Shown piece after piece: positions 52,701 to 62,841 of a DNA stretch of 64,000 bases (within the stretch, counting starts at the first letter, position 1; the number at the start of each line of letters is the position of its first letter). The notes below the pieces were generated by a model, which saw only the letters and a list, made by a program, of their open reading frames with translations, did no database searches and had not been told where the DNA came from. The position numbers and the translations under genes are program-made. Origin of the DNA: Bryobacteraceae bacterium (lineage in GTDB: Bacteria > Acidobacteriota > Terriglobia > Bryobacterales > Bryobacteraceae); assembly GCA_947458745.1 (NCBI GenBank), contig CANGYQ010000018.1, positions 1-64,000 on the forward strand, in the 5' to 3' direction.

Positions 52701-53142
52701 TGCGGCCGTTCAGCGGCAGTTCCACGACGCGGCGGTTCTCCACCACCTTGCCCACTGTCGCGGAGCCAGTATCCACCAGCGCCGCTTCGCCCTTCACCTC
52801 GATGGTCTCCGTCACGCCGCCCACATCCAGCGTGAAGTCCACCTGGGAGCGCTGGTCCACCGACAGGTTCAGTCCGCTGCGGACGGCGCGCTTGAAGCCC
52901 TGCCGTTCCACCGTGATGGTGTAGGAACCCACCACCAGCAGCGGGGCGGAATAGTTTCCTTCCGCGTTCGTCTCATAGGTGGTGACCGTGTTGGTAGCCA
53001 CCGCCGTGATGGTGACCTTGGCTCCGGCAATGGCGGCCGCCGATGAATCGGTCACGCTGCCGAAAAAGTTGCCGCGGCTCTGCTGAGCCCAGGCGCTGGC
53101 GGCGAGACCCAGGGCCATCAGGACAAGAATCAATTTCTTCAT
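49768..53142 (-). CDS. Oar-like TonB-dependent receptor with carboxypeptidase-regulatory domain
   Basis: A protein of 1124 residues from the ATG at 53142 (signal peptide MKKLILVLMALGLAASAWAQ; upstream in-frame codons have no leader character). CarboxypepD_reg domain about 20-105 (GSVTDSSAAAIAGAKVTITA ...), plug about 115-255 with LPLNGRNALALTLLTPS, ALDGGNNIQ and MSAEFGFTGGGVINMVTKSGTN, and a barrel ending in ALKLIF with terminal Phe. It is the first gene of the eight-gene operon, in the role SusC-like receptors have in polysaccharide utilisation loci: uptake of the substrate that the downstream enzymes process. Confidence 0.88.
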   Translation of the reverse strand: MKKLILVLMALGLAASAWAQQSRGNFFGSVTDSSAAAIAGAKVTITAVATNTVTTYETNAEGNYSAPLLVVGSYTITVERQGFKRAVRSGLNLSVDQRSQVDFTLDVGGVTETIEVKGEAALVDTGSATVGKVVENRRVVELPLNGRNALALTLLTPSVKSNAGPTNSGFGDRGIQLSSISINGGPNAMNAQALDGGNNIQSYIGEVAISPAVDAVEEFKVQSGTMSAEFGFTGGGVINMVTKSGTNQFHGTAYEFLRNQQLDARNTFAVSKPPFRYNQYGVSAGGPVIKDRTFFFGNWEEYKFRRSTTPIGSFPTAQQRTGDFSDLFDTAGRQVILYDPATTRANPNGAGFLRDPFSANRLPTNRLDPVSQKINEFYPLPNRTPTDRFTNANNFQNVASEVRNMRQYTIKGDHRFSDKNSMFARYSYFLHETDNGGAIYPNPVVAKRDDALENKNFVLSDTHTFAPTLLNELRLGVTRGYFPFIVRSFGGGWPGKLGLPSTVPPDTFPGISNGLAGFNTGTAGLRASINTQIFDMVTKIAGNHTVKVGFDFRTLQGNNLQRSSPSGNFNFNAGLTGNPQSPAGNGSAYASFLLGEVASASGTTHLGESQRGKTYSIFVQDDWKVTRRLTLNLGLRWDYQTQPVEANNGVTNFDPTLVLPNGLVGGIVFAGANGQPRNFRKEDLNDFSPRVGFAYDLRGNGKTVLRGGYGIYYPSQFWRENYGSVNGFANTGTNYVASNANVRAFKFSDGPPTPFIQPQGRNLGPAAFLGQGVSYDETLGTTPTSHQFSMSMQHQLPGRVLVDVSYTGNIGSHFTSGGYDMNQLDNRFLALGLDLQQNVPNPNAGRVPGALGAATITREQSLRPFPHYQNLTVRNPRMGHYTSHLFIVSVEKRMSKGLTVMFNFTGGKIISEGLGTPVNFGAIEQTNFTAYQDSKFNRRLERSVDPTDVSRRGVVSLLYELPFGRGAGFVNKVIGGWQVNTIGIMQTGLPVAITGASNFRASRPDSTGVSAEISNSSAQKWFNTEVFTNPANFTFGNIGRALPDVRGPGTFNWDLSMIKNNKLTERFNLQFRAEAFNFLNSVNLGLPNGGFVAGPDGRNRSGTFATITSARDARNIQLALKLIF

Positions 53143-53298
53143 AGATACCTTTACCTCATCTCCTACGCCCGAAAGCCAAGCGACCCCTCGACTGGCATCC
53201 GGTTCCATGCAGCCACCAGAAGTGGCCAGTTTCGCCAATGGCCTACCGGTGCGCGCAGATGGGCCGCGTCACAGGGAAGCCTCGGTAAAATCTGAAAT

Positions 53299-53327
53299 AT
53301 TTTGTCACGAACGGTGGCCGTTGGCAA
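53299..53327 (-). promoter_or_regulatory. Sigma-70-like promoter of the receptor-led operon
   Basis: TTGCCA (53327-53322), a 17-base spacer and CAAAAT (53304-53299) on the minus strand. The leader would be about 150 bases. The segment 53285-53305 is the only AT-rich part of the 279-base divergent gap to the fumarase gene. Confidence 0.4.
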
Positions 53328-53421
53328 GGGGGCTTGGCATCCGCGGGGGGATGCGCAACAGGTGGCGCCGCAGCTTGCCACCCTAAGAAACTCTCGCCCA
53401 TCCGGCACTAAACTGGAAGTG

Positions 53422-54948
<1,527 letters not shown>

Positions 54949-55300
54949 GCCTTTTCACAAGTGGAAAACTGATCTCTTCCCGCCTCGGGGCCGAAGAATC
55001 TCGTTTTGCGGGTTCTACCCCCCGGGGCGAGGATTCATCGGGACTGTGCGGTTCGCCACCGCGCCAAGCGCAGCCACGAAATGGTTCCTGGGGCGAGCAT
55101 CAAGGACCAGTTCTTCCACCGTTCACGGGCTGCGCGATGGTCACCTACCATGTCAGGGCCATCAGATGAACTAAACTGAGAAAACAATACAGAACTGGTC
55201 CCCGAGCCCTTCATCATCGCGCTAATGGCCGCGGGCGTCGCAGGTCTGGCCGCCCTCCGCCGTCGCCGGCCCTGAATCGCTTTCTGTCTGACGCATGACC
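54949..55300. other. 352-bp gap holding an orphan PEP-CTERM tail
   Basis: Between the fumarase stop and the tsaB stop no complete gene is seen. The only interpretable element is the PEP-CTERM remnant at 55180-55275. A weak hairpin follows the fumarase stop. The remaining sequence shows no promoter, tRNA or repeat. Confidence 0.6.
55180..55275 (+). pseudogene. Orphan PEP-CTERM sorting signal, gene body lost
   Basis: Reading from an in-frame stop at 55177-55179 to TGA at 55273-55275 gives about 31 residues ending in LVPEPFIIALMAAGVAGL plus AALRRRRP: the PEP motif, a hydrophobic helix and an arginine-rich tail, exactly the plan of PEP-CTERM signals. No start codon precedes the PEP motif and no protein body is recognisable upstream in any frame. 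This is most simply the end of a decayed PEP-CTERM gene. Confidence 0.6.
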
Positions 55301-55906
55301 CTAATACGCGGGTGTCGAGAACAGCTCTGCATCGGAGCGGCGCACATAGTTCGCCTCCAGCGCCGCCGGATCGGGACGCTCGCCCGCTCGCCAGCGCCGG
55401 TACGCGATCCGGCCGATCGCCGAGGCCAGCGCGATCCCTTCGCCCGCAATGACTTCCACCTCCGCATCAAGCCCCGCCTGCCGCTCCTCCCGCGGAGTTA
55501 CCACTTCTGGGCCGAGAGCACGCCCGCGCGCGTCGTAGAGGCCACCATAGACCTCGCCCCGCCGCGCATCAAGCCAGGGGGCGCGGACCGCGTCGTTCCC
55601 CAGTGAAGCTAAGGCCTGCAGGTTCGACACCCCCAGCGCCGGCTTGTTGATCGCCTCCGCCAGCCCCTTCACCGCTGTCAGACAAACCCGCACCCCCGTA
55701 AATGACCCCGGCCCTGTCGCCCCGGCCAAGCAGTCCAGGTCATGCAGCGCCCATCCTACGTGCGCCAGCAGTTCGGTGATCACCCCAAAGATCACCGCCG
55801 AATAGCCGTCCTGTTCGTGGATCTCCCGCGCGGCCACTACCTGGCCATCCTCCAGCAGCGCCACGCTGCCGTGCTGTGAAGTCGTATCCAGTGCCAGCAG
55901 CCTCAT
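55301..55906 (-). CDS. tsaB: tRNA threonylcarbamoyladenosine biosynthesis protein TsaB
   Basis: A protein of 201 residues. MRLLALDTTSQHGSVALLEDG at the N-terminus and LAGATGPGSFTGVRVCLTAVKGLAEA (about 60-85) are diagnostic of TsaB/YeaZ, the partner that activates TsaD for the t6A37 modification of tRNA. AVRAPWLDARRGEVYGGLYD follows as usual. TsaB lacks the metal-binding histidines of TsaD, and none are seen here. Its ATG overlaps the stop of the apiosidase-like gene (ATGA), an odd partner for a housekeeping gene. Confidence 0.93.
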   Translation of the reverse strand: MRLLALDTTSQHGSVALLEDGQVVAAREIHEQDGYSAVIFGVITELLAHVGWALHDLDCLAGATGPGSFTGVRVCLTAVKGLAEAINKPALGVSNLQALASLGNDAVRAPWLDARRGEVYGGLYDARGRALGPEVVTPREERQAGLDAEVEVIAGEGIALASAIGRIAYRRWRAGERPDPAALEANYVRRSDAELFSTPAY

Positions 55907-57510
55907 GGCACCAGCCGGTAGACTTTGTCGATCGAATACGCCTTGCCATTGGCGTTGATGGCCATCACGCGGATATTCAGCACCGCCGGAAAGTGGCTGG
56001 CCAGGTCACGCGGCAATGAAAGCTGCCCATTGGCCCCCAACGCGAGGATACGGCTTCCTTCGCCATCAGCCACCACCTCGCCGCTCCACACATAGCTCAT
56101 CGTGCGGGTGGCGCGAGTCTCGCGCTTCAGCTTGATCGCGAACTTCGGCGGCTTCGCGAGCGACAGTTCATCCGAGACCGGTTCCGCGATCTCAAACGGC
56201 ACCTTCGCCACCGTTTGCTCGATCTCCTGGCCCAGATTCAGGCGCGACTCAAACTTGTAGCTCTTCAGCATCCCTTGCTTGCGGCCATCGCGGGACAGGT
56301 GCAGCACCCAGTCATGATCCTTGGACGGCGGTTCGCCCACGTAGCGCTCGCCTTTGTAGTCCTTACCCTTGGTCGATTGCCCCGTAGCCGGGTCGATCCA
56401 GTAGGGTTCGTAGCCGTGCTTGGCCGTGGCGACTTCCACCGGACCCGACGGCTTTTCGACATAGAGGATATACTCCACGTCATCCAGGGCCAGACACCGC
56501 CCGCCATCGACATCCGTCCACGGCTCCAGCTCCCAAAACCGCGTGCGCTCAAAGAACTCTTTCCAGACCTTGATCAGCGCCGGGTCACCGCCTTCAAAGT
56601 GCGGATACTGCCCGCTCATCGTGGCATTCCAAAGCTGCTTCCGGAACGCCTCCGCCCCGGGCTTCGCCTTCGCGGTAGCGACGAACGGTTTGCCGTAGAA
56701 CTGATGCTCCACCATCGGCAGCATGTCGTTGTCGCTGCCCACCGTGATGTAGTCCACCCAACCATCCGCCGACAGGCCCGAAGACGTGAGCTTCGACCCC
56801 GCCCCCCGCACATGGTTGTAGGGGTCCATTTTCTTCAGCCCCTCGGCGATCTCCCGCAGCAGCGCCCGGCCGCCCGGCGCATCTTCATACTGCGCCACCA
56901 GCAGCCACGTGATGTCATACGGAGCAAAACGCGAGACGACCCCGCGCAGCCACTTCTCGCGGTCCTGGCGGGCAGGGAAGCGCTTCATCAGTTCAAGTGG
57001 CGTGGCGGCCAGCGTTAGGTCCACAATCTGGCCTGCGGCATTGGCGGTCTTCAAGCGCTCCTCAAAGGCGCGCAACGTCGCTGGATCCTCGGAAGCTGGC
57101 AGCGTCTCCCGTACATGGTTCACGCCGCCGATCCACAAGTGCGGCTTGATCGTCTCCTGGTGGATCCAGTGGTGCACATTCGCCGGGCGAATAAAGCCCG
57201 GATGCTCGGACGGCATCGCTTGCATCGACCCCACCTTGCCGTTGTACTGCGGTAGGTTACTGGTCAGCCGGAACTCATACGTACCCGGGTCCATCGGCGT
57301 AAAGCGGATGATCCACTTGCGGCCTCCGTCCCAGAACGCCGGCACCAGCGACGTCCGGAAGCGCGGCGACTTTACCTCCGCCTGCAACTGCTTCACCTCG
57401 TCCGGTGCCGCGTCAAACACGACATCGCAAATTGAATAGAGCGGCGTTGGCGCGCAGATTTCCTGCGCCATGGCGGCCACCGATAGCGAAAGCACCCATA
57501 AAACCCGCAT
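55903..57510 (-). CDS. Secreted DUF5060/apiosidase-like (glycoside hydrolase-related) protein
   Basis: A protein of 535 residues from the ATG at 57510 (MRVLWVLSLSVAAMAQ); an in-frame ATG at 57522 would add four. The N-terminal DUF5060 beta domain (about 18-105) has FWDGGRKWIIRFTPMDPGTYEFRL and PSEHPGFIR; a TIM-barrel-like part (about 110-380) follows with PHLWIGG, FAPYDITWLLVAQYED, GWVDYITVGSDND, HQFYGKPFVA and WELEPWTDVDGGRC; then a collagen-binding-type beta domain. This is the layout of apiosidase-like GH140 relatives. I could not identify both catalytic acids with confidence, so activity is open. A CATAAT hexamer lies exactly 10 bases before the ATG at 57510, which favours that start. Confidence 0.7.
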   Translation of the reverse strand: MRVLWVLSLSVAAMAQEICAPTPLYSICDVVFDAAPDEVKQLQAEVKSPRFRTSLVPAFWDGGRKWIIRFTPMDPGTYEFRLTSNLPQYNGKVGSMQAMPSEHPGFIRPANVHHWIHQETIKPHLWIGGVNHVRETLPASEDPATLRAFEERLKTANAAGQIVDLTLAATPLELMKRFPARQDREKWLRGVVSRFAPYDITWLLVAQYEDAPGGRALLREIAEGLKKMDPYNHVRGAGSKLTSSGLSADGWVDYITVGSDNDMLPMVEHQFYGKPFVATAKAKPGAEAFRKQLWNATMSGQYPHFEGGDPALIKVWKEFFERTRFWELEPWTDVDGGRCLALDDVEYILYVEKPSGPVEVATAKHGYEPYWIDPATGQSTKGKDYKGERYVGEPPSKDHDWVLHLSRDGRKQGMLKSYKFESRLNLGQEIEQTVAKVPFEIAEPVSDELSLAKPPKFAIKLKRETRATRTMSYVWSGEVVADGEGSRILALGANGQLSLPRDLASHFPAVLNIRVMAINANGKAYSIDKVYRLVP

Positions 57511-57526
57511 ACTAAATCTCATTATG
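57508..57526. promoter_or_regulatory. Face-to-face overlapping -10 elements and start codons
   Basis: CATACT (57508-57513, plus strand) lies 10 bases before the protease ATG at 57524 and covers the minus-strand start codon at 57510. CATAAT (57526-57521, minus strand) lies 10 bases before that minus start and covers the plus-strand start codon. Neither has a clear -35. Confidence 0.4.
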
Positions 57527-59872
57527 GTGCGTACCGCGCTCTTAACGATACTCGCTCTGGTTCCGCTGGTAGGCCAGACCGTCACGGCCCGAACCTCGAC
57601 GGCCACTTCCTACCGTGGTTTCTTCGATTTCTGGTGGGATCACAAGGCCGGTAAGATCCTGCTCGAGATCAACAAAATGGGACAGGAGTTCCTTTACGTC
57701 AGCTCCTTACCGGCTGGCATCGGCTCCAACGACATCGGCCTCGATCGCGGCCAGTTGGGCGCTTCCCGCATCGTAAAGTTTGAACGCAGCGGACCCAAAA
57801 TTCTTTTGGTTCAACCCAACGGCGGCTTCCGCGCTTCCTCCACCGACGCCGATGAGAAGCGCGCCGTGGAAGAATCCTTCGCCCAAAGTGTCCTGTGGGG
57901 CTTCACGATCGAAGCCGAAGAGGCCGGGCGCGTGCTGATCGACCTGACGCCCTTCCTGATGCGCGATGCCCATGGCGTCGGCAATGCCTTGCAGCGTTCC
58001 CGCCAAGGCAGCTTCCGCGTGGAGGCTTCGCGCAGCGCCGTTTACCTTCCTCGCACCAAGAACTTCCCCCAGAACTCTGAGTTCGACGCCACCATCACCC
58101 TCACCGGCGAACCCACCGGCGCCTTCATCCGCGAAGTGACGCCTTCCCCCGATGCCGTCACCGTTCGCCAGCACCACAGCTTTGTCCAGCTGCCCGATGC
58201 CGGTTTTGAGCCCCGCGAGTTTGACGCCCGCTCCGGCTACATCGGTCTCAGCTGGTATGACTTTGCCACGCCCATCGAACAGCCGCTGGTGAAGCGCGTA
58301 ATCTCGCGCCACCGCCTCAAGCCCGGCGGCACCATCACCTACTACGTGGACCGCGGCGCGCCGGAGCCCGTGCGGTCGGCTCTGCTCGAAGGTGGCCGCT
58401 GGTGGGAGCAAGCCTTCGCCGCCGCCGGTTATCCGAACGCCTTCAAAGTGGAAGTGCTGCCCGAAGGTGTCGACTCGATGGACGTCCGCTACAACGTCAT
58501 CCAGTGGGTCCACCGCTCGACGCGCGGCTGGTCCTACGGCTCCAGCGTTCGCGATCCCCGCACCGGCGAGATCATCAAGGGCCACGTCTCACTCGATTCC
58601 CTCCGCGTCCGCCAAGATTTTCTGATCGGCCAGGGCTTGTTGGCACCGTACGAAGCCGGCAAGCCCGTTGACCCCAAGGTGCTCGAAATGTGCCTGCAGC
58701 GCCTGCGCCAGCTTTCCGCGCACGAGATCGGCCATACGCTGGGCCTTTCGCACAGCTACGCCGCCTCCAGCTATCAGACGCGCGGCTCCGGCAGCGGCTC
58801 CGTAATGGACTACCCGCACCCACTGATCACGTTGCCCGGCGGTGATGGTGCCCCCGATGCCTCGCAATCCTACGCGACGGGCATTGGCGAATGGGACAAG
58901 ATCGCCATCACCTGGGGCTATGGCCAGTCCAATGCCGAACAACGCCGCGCCCTGCTCGATCAGGCGCACAAGAAAGGCATCTATTTCCTCACCGATGCCG
59001 ACGGCCGCCCGGAAGGCTCCGCCCACCCGCACACGCATCTTTGGGACAACGGCGGCGACCCCACCACTGAGCTCAAGCGCATGACCCAACTTCGCAAACG
59101 CGTGCTCGACCGGTTTGGGGAAAAGTCGATCCCGGAATGGGCTCCCATGGCGACGCTGGAAGACGTGCTGGTGCCCACCTACTTGATGCACCGCTATCAG
59201 GCCGAGGCGGTGGCCAAATCCGTTGGCGGTCTCGATTACCGCTACGCCGTGCGCGGCGACGGCCAGTTGACCACGGCCATGATTCCGGCGGCCAAGCAGC
59301 GCGCGGCGCTCGATGCCGTACTCGCCACCATCGCTCCGGAGTTCCTCACCATCCCCGAGCGCATCCTCCGTCTGATCCCCCCACGCCCCTCCGGCATCCC
59401 CGGCTCCCGCGAGCTGTTCAAGGGCCGCACAGGCTTGACCTTCGACGCCATCGCCCCGGCGGAAGCCGCGGCCAACCACATCGCCGACCTGCTGTTGCAT
59501 CCAGAACGGGCCGCGCGTCTGGTGGAGTTCCACGGCCGCGACGCGACGCAACCGACGCTGGAAGAAGTAATCGACAAAGTGCTGGCAGCTACCGTCAAAG
59601 CCACTCCCACAACTGGCTTGCAGCGTGAGGTCCAATACGCAGTGAACCAAGTGGTGATGACGCACTTGATGGGCTTGGCCGCCAACGATGCCGCCCCCGC
59701 CCGAGTCCGCGATGTGGCCACGGCGAAGCTGGCCGCCCTCAACCGCCCAGGTTTTGAACAAGGCCGGCTGATCTCAAAGTTCCTGGAAAACCCCAAGGAG
59801 TTCAAGCTCGCCAAGCCGCTAGAACCGCCGCCGGGCCAGCCCATCGGCCAACTCTGCTCCGCCAGCCAGTAG
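57524..59872 (+). CDS. Zinc-dependent metzincin-type protease (DUF5117/DUF4953 family)
   Basis: A protein of 782 residues, signal peptide MVRTALLTILALVPLVGQ. The N-terminal DUF5117-like beta region (about 25-260) has GFFDFWWDHKAGKILLEI and FLYVSSLPAG; then comes the peptidase domain with HEIGHTLGLSHS, the extended HExxHxxGxxH zinc site, and a Met-turn SVMDYPHP about 25 residues later. The C-terminal part is the DUF4953/5118 helical region. Family members are large secreted proteases common in Bacteroidetes and Acidobacteria; the cleaved substrates are unknown. A strong hairpin terminator follows the gene. Confidence 0.88.
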   Translation: MVRTALLTILALVPLVGQTVTARTSTATSYRGFFDFWWDHKAGKILLEINKMGQEFLYVSSLPAGIGSNDIGLDRGQLGASRIVKFERSGPKILLVQPNGGFRASSTDADEKRAVEESFAQSVLWGFTIEAEEAGRVLIDLTPFLMRDAHGVGNALQRSRQGSFRVEASRSAVYLPRTKNFPQNSEFDATITLTGEPTGAFIREVTPSPDAVTVRQHHSFVQLPDAGFEPREFDARSGYIGLSWYDFATPIEQPLVKRVISRHRLKPGGTITYYVDRGAPEPVRSALLEGGRWWEQAFAAAGYPNAFKVEVLPEGVDSMDVRYNVIQWVHRSTRGWSYGSSVRDPRTGEIIKGHVSLDSLRVRQDFLIGQGLLAPYEAGKPVDPKVLEMCLQRLRQLSAHEIGHTLGLSHSYAASSYQTRGSGSGSVMDYPHPLITLPGGDGAPDASQSYATGIGEWDKIAITWGYGQSNAEQRRALLDQAHKKGIYFLTDADGRPEGSAHPHTHLWDNGGDPTTELKRMTQLRKRVLDRFGEKSIPEWAPMATLEDVLVPTYLMHRYQAEAVAKSVGGLDYRYAVRGDGQLTTAMIPAAKQRAALDAVLATIAPEFLTIPERILRLIPPRPSGIPGSRELFKGRTGLTFDAIAPAEAAANHIADLLLHPERAARLVEFHGRDATQPTLEEVIDKVLAATVKATPTTGLQREVQYAVNQVVMTHLMGLAANDAAPARVRDVATAKLAALNRPGFEQGRLISKFLENPKEFKLAKPLEPPPGQPIGQLCSASQ

Positions 59873-59890
59873 GCTATGACCACGCCCTGA

Positions 59891-59934
59891 CAACAAAGGC
59901 CGCGATGCTCAGTTGAGCGCCGCGGCCTTTGTTG
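59891..59934. terminator. Strong bidirectional hairpin terminator
   Basis: A perfect 14-base stem (CAACAAAGGCCGCG with its complement at 59921-59934) encloses a 16-base loop that itself holds a GCTCA/TGAGC stem. T-rich sequence follows on the plus strand (TTTGTTGTT) and AACAAAG on the other side gives T's for the minus strand. It separates the protease gene from the convergent pdxT. Confidence 0.85.
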
Positions 59935-59952
59935 TTCTGGTGAAAATGAGGA

Positions 59953-60543
59953 CTAGTGTTGCAACCGCTCGATAAACATCCGGTGGACTTTTGAATCCGC
60001 CGTCAGCTCTGGGTGGAACGTGGCGGCCATGTGGAGCCCCTGCGTCACCAACACGGCATCGCCGCGATGCGTCGCCAACACCCGGACGCCGTCACCGACA
60101 CGCCGAATGATGGGAGCGCGAATGAACACCGCCTCCAACTCACCCAAGCCCTCCGCCTGCAGCGGCACGATGTGGCTGTCCCGCTGCCGCCCGTAGGCAT
60201 TGCGTTCAACCCCAATGTCCATGAGGTTAAACGAGGCTTGCGATGGATTAATGACATCGCGGGCAATCAGGATGGCTCCGGCACAGGTGCCAAAGACCGG
60301 TTTCGATTGCCCGAAAGCCTTCAGCGGCTCAAACAGATTCTCATAATCGATCAGCTTCAGCATGGTGCTACTTTCGCCGCCCGGAATGATCAATCCGTCG
60401 ATCTCCGCCAACTGATCCGCGCGATTGATTTCGCGCGACACGCCGCCGGCCTGCTCGATGGCGCGGGCATGTGCTTCATAATCGCCCTGCAAGGCGAGCA
60501 CGCCGACGACCGGTTTACGGGGACTGCTGGTGTTTTCACTCAT
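59953..60543 (-). CDS. pdxT: Pyridoxal 5'-phosphate synthase glutaminase subunit PdxT
   Basis: A protein of 196 residues of the class I glutamine amidotransferase type. VGVLALQGDYEAHARAI at the start, IIPGGESSTMLKLI, the nucleophile in VFGTCAGAI (Cys about 87) and the His/Glu pair in ATFHPELT complete the triad. PdxT releases ammonia from glutamine and channels it to PdxS. The gene follows pdxS by 37 bases. Confidence 0.96.
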   Translation of the reverse strand: MSENTSSPRKPVVGVLALQGDYEAHARAIEQAGGVSREINRADQLAEIDGLIIPGGESSTMLKLIDYENLFEPLKAFGQSKPVFGTCAGAILIARDVINPSQASFNLMDIGVERNAYGRQRDSHIVPLQAEGLGELEAVFIRAPIIRRVGDGVRVLATHRGDAVLVTQGLHMAATFHPELTADSKVHRMFIERLQH

Positions 60544-60580
60544 GGGTCACGTGTTGGGGACAGTAAGGCGGACTCCCGCC

Positions 60581-61477
60581 TTACCAGCCGCGCGTGGCCA
60601 TCAGTTCATCCAGTGGGATCTTCGAGACGTCCAAACCCTTCATGCCGTCCGGCAGCTCTTCGCTGGCTTCCAGCACCTTCTCGGCGTCCTTCCAATACGT
60701 GGTCGCCTTCACGATGGCGCGGGCGAACTTCTCCGGCTCATCGGACTTGAAGATGCCCGAACCGACGAACACCGTCTCGGCACCCAGCGCCATCACCAGC
60801 GCCGCATCAGCGGGCGTGGCCACGCCACCAGCCGAGAAGTTCGGCACCGGCAGCTTGCCGTGCTTCGACACCCACTCGATCAGCTCAAACGGAGCCTGGT
60901 GCGTCTTCGCCGCCACCATCAGCTCATCGGACCGCAGCATCGTCAGCGCCTTCATCTCCCGCTGAATCGTGCGCATGTGGCGCACGGCTTCAACGACGTT
61001 GCCCGATCCGGCTTCGCCCTTGGTACGGATCATCGCCGCGCCTTCGCCAATGCGGCGCAGTGCTTCACCCAGGTTGCGGGCGCCGCAAACGAACGGCACC
61101 TTGAAGTCGCGCTTGTCGACGTGGTTTTCTTCGTCGGCCGGGGTCAGCACTTCGCTCTCGTCGATGTAGTCGACACCCAGGGCTTCCAGCACACGGGCTT
61201 CAACGAAGTGGCCGATGCGGCATTTCGCCATCACCGGAATGGAGACCGTGTTCATGATCTCGCGGATCACGCTGATGGGTGACATGCGCGCCACGCCGCC
61301 TTCTTTGCGGATGTCGGAAGGCACTTTCACCAGCGCCATCACGGCACAGGCGCCTGAACGCTCGGCGATTTGCGCCTGCTGTGCGTTCACGACGTCCATG
61401 ATCACGCCGCCCTTCAGCATCTCTGCCAGGCCGACTTTCAACCGGAACTGCTCGTCTTGCAACAATGATCCAAACAT
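60581..61477 (-). CDS. pdxS: Pyridoxal 5'-phosphate synthase subunit PdxS
   Basis: A protein of 298 residues, nearly invariant family. [20 protein letters not shown], the lysine in VMAKCRIGH (about 84), [20 protein letters not shown], and [20 protein letters not shown] with the second active lysine (about 152) are all present. PdxS condenses ribose 5-phosphate, glyceraldehyde 3-phosphate and ammonia to PLP in a dodecameric ring with PdxT. It lies 34 bases after pdxR on the same strand. Confidence 0.97.
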   Translation of the reverse strand: MFGSLLQDEQFRLKVGLAEMLKGGVIMDVVNAQQAQIAERSGACAVMALVKVPSDIRKEGGVARMSPISVIREIMNTVSIPVMAKCRIGHFVEARVLEALGVDYIDESEVLTPADEENHVDKRDFKVPFVCGARNLGEALRRIGEGAAMIRTKGEAGSGNVVEAVRHMRTIQREMKALTMLRSDELMVAAKTHQAPFELIEWVSKHGKLPVPNFSAGGVATPADAALVMALGAETVFVGSGIFKSDEPEKFARAIVKATTYWKDAEKVLEASEELPDGMKGLDVSKIPLDELMATRGW

Positions 61478-61511
61478 AACTTCTCCTTCGCTCGTCGTTC
61501 GAATTTTTGAC

Positions 61512-62831
61512 CTAAACCATGGCCGTCAGTAGTTCCGGATGAACGTCCGGACTCTCTCGACGGAAAACCTCACCCAGCAGCGCGACGCCCGCAGAGATCC
61601 GCTCTGGCGTCAGGCCACCAAAACTCAACCGGAAAGCCCCGGGCTCTGGCCGCGACACCGCAAAATAGCGCGCCGGCAGGTAGTTGACGCCCACCCGCTG
61701 CGCCTCCGGCAGCAGTGCCGCGGCATCTAGCGGCGCCGGCAACCGCACCCAGAGATTCATCCCGCCATCCGGCCGCGTGAATGTCGTACCATACGGCATC
61801 TCGCGGTCCAGCGCCGTAGCCACCGCCGCCAGCTGCTCGCGACCCGTTGCAATCACCCGTTGCCGGTGCGCTTCCAAACGGCCCGATTCCGCAAACCGCA
61901 GCACGATCGCCTGCGATAGCTGGTCCGTATGCAAGTCCGTCCACTGCTTGGCCTCGGCCAGCCGAGCGATCAGGTCGCGGCGGCCCTTCACCCAGCCAAT
62001 CCGTAGCCCAGGAAACGAGACCTTCGAGAAGCTGCCAATCTGCAACACACTGCCCGTGTCGTCCAACTCCACTAGTGACGGCAGGGCATCCCCCTGATAC
62101 CGCAGCGCGCTGTAGATATCGATCTCGATCAGTGTGACGCCCTGCTCCCGCGCGTCGCCCAGTAGCTGCTGACGCTCCGCCAAAGACATCGTGTGGCCGG
62201 TGGGGTTCTGGAAGTTCGGCGTGACAATGGCTAACCGCGCCCCAGCTTCCCAGCGGGGCAGGGGAATCAGCCGCACGCCGCCGCGCTCAAAGACATTCTT
62301 CAGGCCCGGATACGTCGGGTCCTCCACCATCACCGCCGTGCCCAGCGGCGCCAGCACCCGCTGGATCAAGTCGAGCGCCTGCTGGCAGCCATTCGTCACC
62401 AGCACGTCTTCGGTTTCGCTCGCGCCCAGATACCGGCGCAGCGGCGCGTAGCCGTGCGGCGCACCCAACTGGAGAATCGCCGCGATGCTCGAATCGGCCA
62501 TCACCTCGCGCACCGTCGCCCGGAACTCATCCAGCGGAAACAGCTCATCCAGCGGGCGGGAGGTGGCAAAACTGATGGGGCTGGACGATGGCTCCGCCAC
62601 AAAGCTGCCCCGGCCCACATGGCTGCGGATCAGTCCGGCCTGGTCCAAAAGTTCGTAAGCGGCAGAAACGGTCGTCCGGTTGAGGCTCAGCGAGCCAGCC
62701 AATTCCCGGGTAGGCGGCAACCGGTGGCCCGGCGGGAGAACGCCGTCACGAATCGCAACCCGTATCGCGTCAAACAGTTGACGGTAAAGTGGCGTCTCGG
62801 ATTGCTCATCCAATGCGGGCAGGGGAATCAT
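61512..62831 (-). CDS. pdxR: MocR/PdxR-type GntR regulator with aminotransferase domain
   Basis: A protein of 439 residues. GntR winged helix at about 12-78 ([42 protein letters not shown]), then a fold-type I aminotransferase domain: [33 protein letters not shown] and the PLP lysine in [15 protein letters not shown]. MocR proteins named PdxR sense PLP through this domain and activate pdxST. Here the gene directly precedes pdxS-pdxT on the same strand, so regulator and targets probably share a transcript; in known cases the regulator is usually divergent. The symbol is based on context. Confidence 0.88.
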   Translation of the reverse strand: MIPLPALDEQSETPLYRQLFDAIRVAIRDGVLPPGHRLPPTRELAGSLSLNRTTVSAAYELLDQAGLIRSHVGRGSFVAEPSSSPISFATSRPLDELFPLDEFRATVREVMADSSIAAILQLGAPHGYAPLRRYLGASETEDVLVTNGCQQALDLIQRVLAPLGTAVMVEDPTYPGLKNVFERGGVRLIPLPRWEAGARLAIVTPNFQNPTGHTMSLAERQQLLGDAREQGVTLIEIDIYSALRYQGDALPSLVELDDTGSVLQIGSFSKVSFPGLRIGWVKGRRDLIARLAEAKQWTDLHTDQLSQAIVLRFAESGRLEAHRQRVIATGREQLAAVATALDREMPYGTTFTRPDGGMNLWVRLPAPLDAAALLPEAQRVGVNYLPARYFAVSRPEPGAFRLSFGGLTPERISAGVALLGEVFRRESPDVHPELLTAMV

Positions 62832-62841
62832 GCCAGTAGTG

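Noticed and set aside
55035..55217. Minus-strand 60-codon open frame between fumarase and tsaB
   Set aside because: No recognisable domain or ribosome-binding site, and it runs antisense into the PEP-CTERM remnant.
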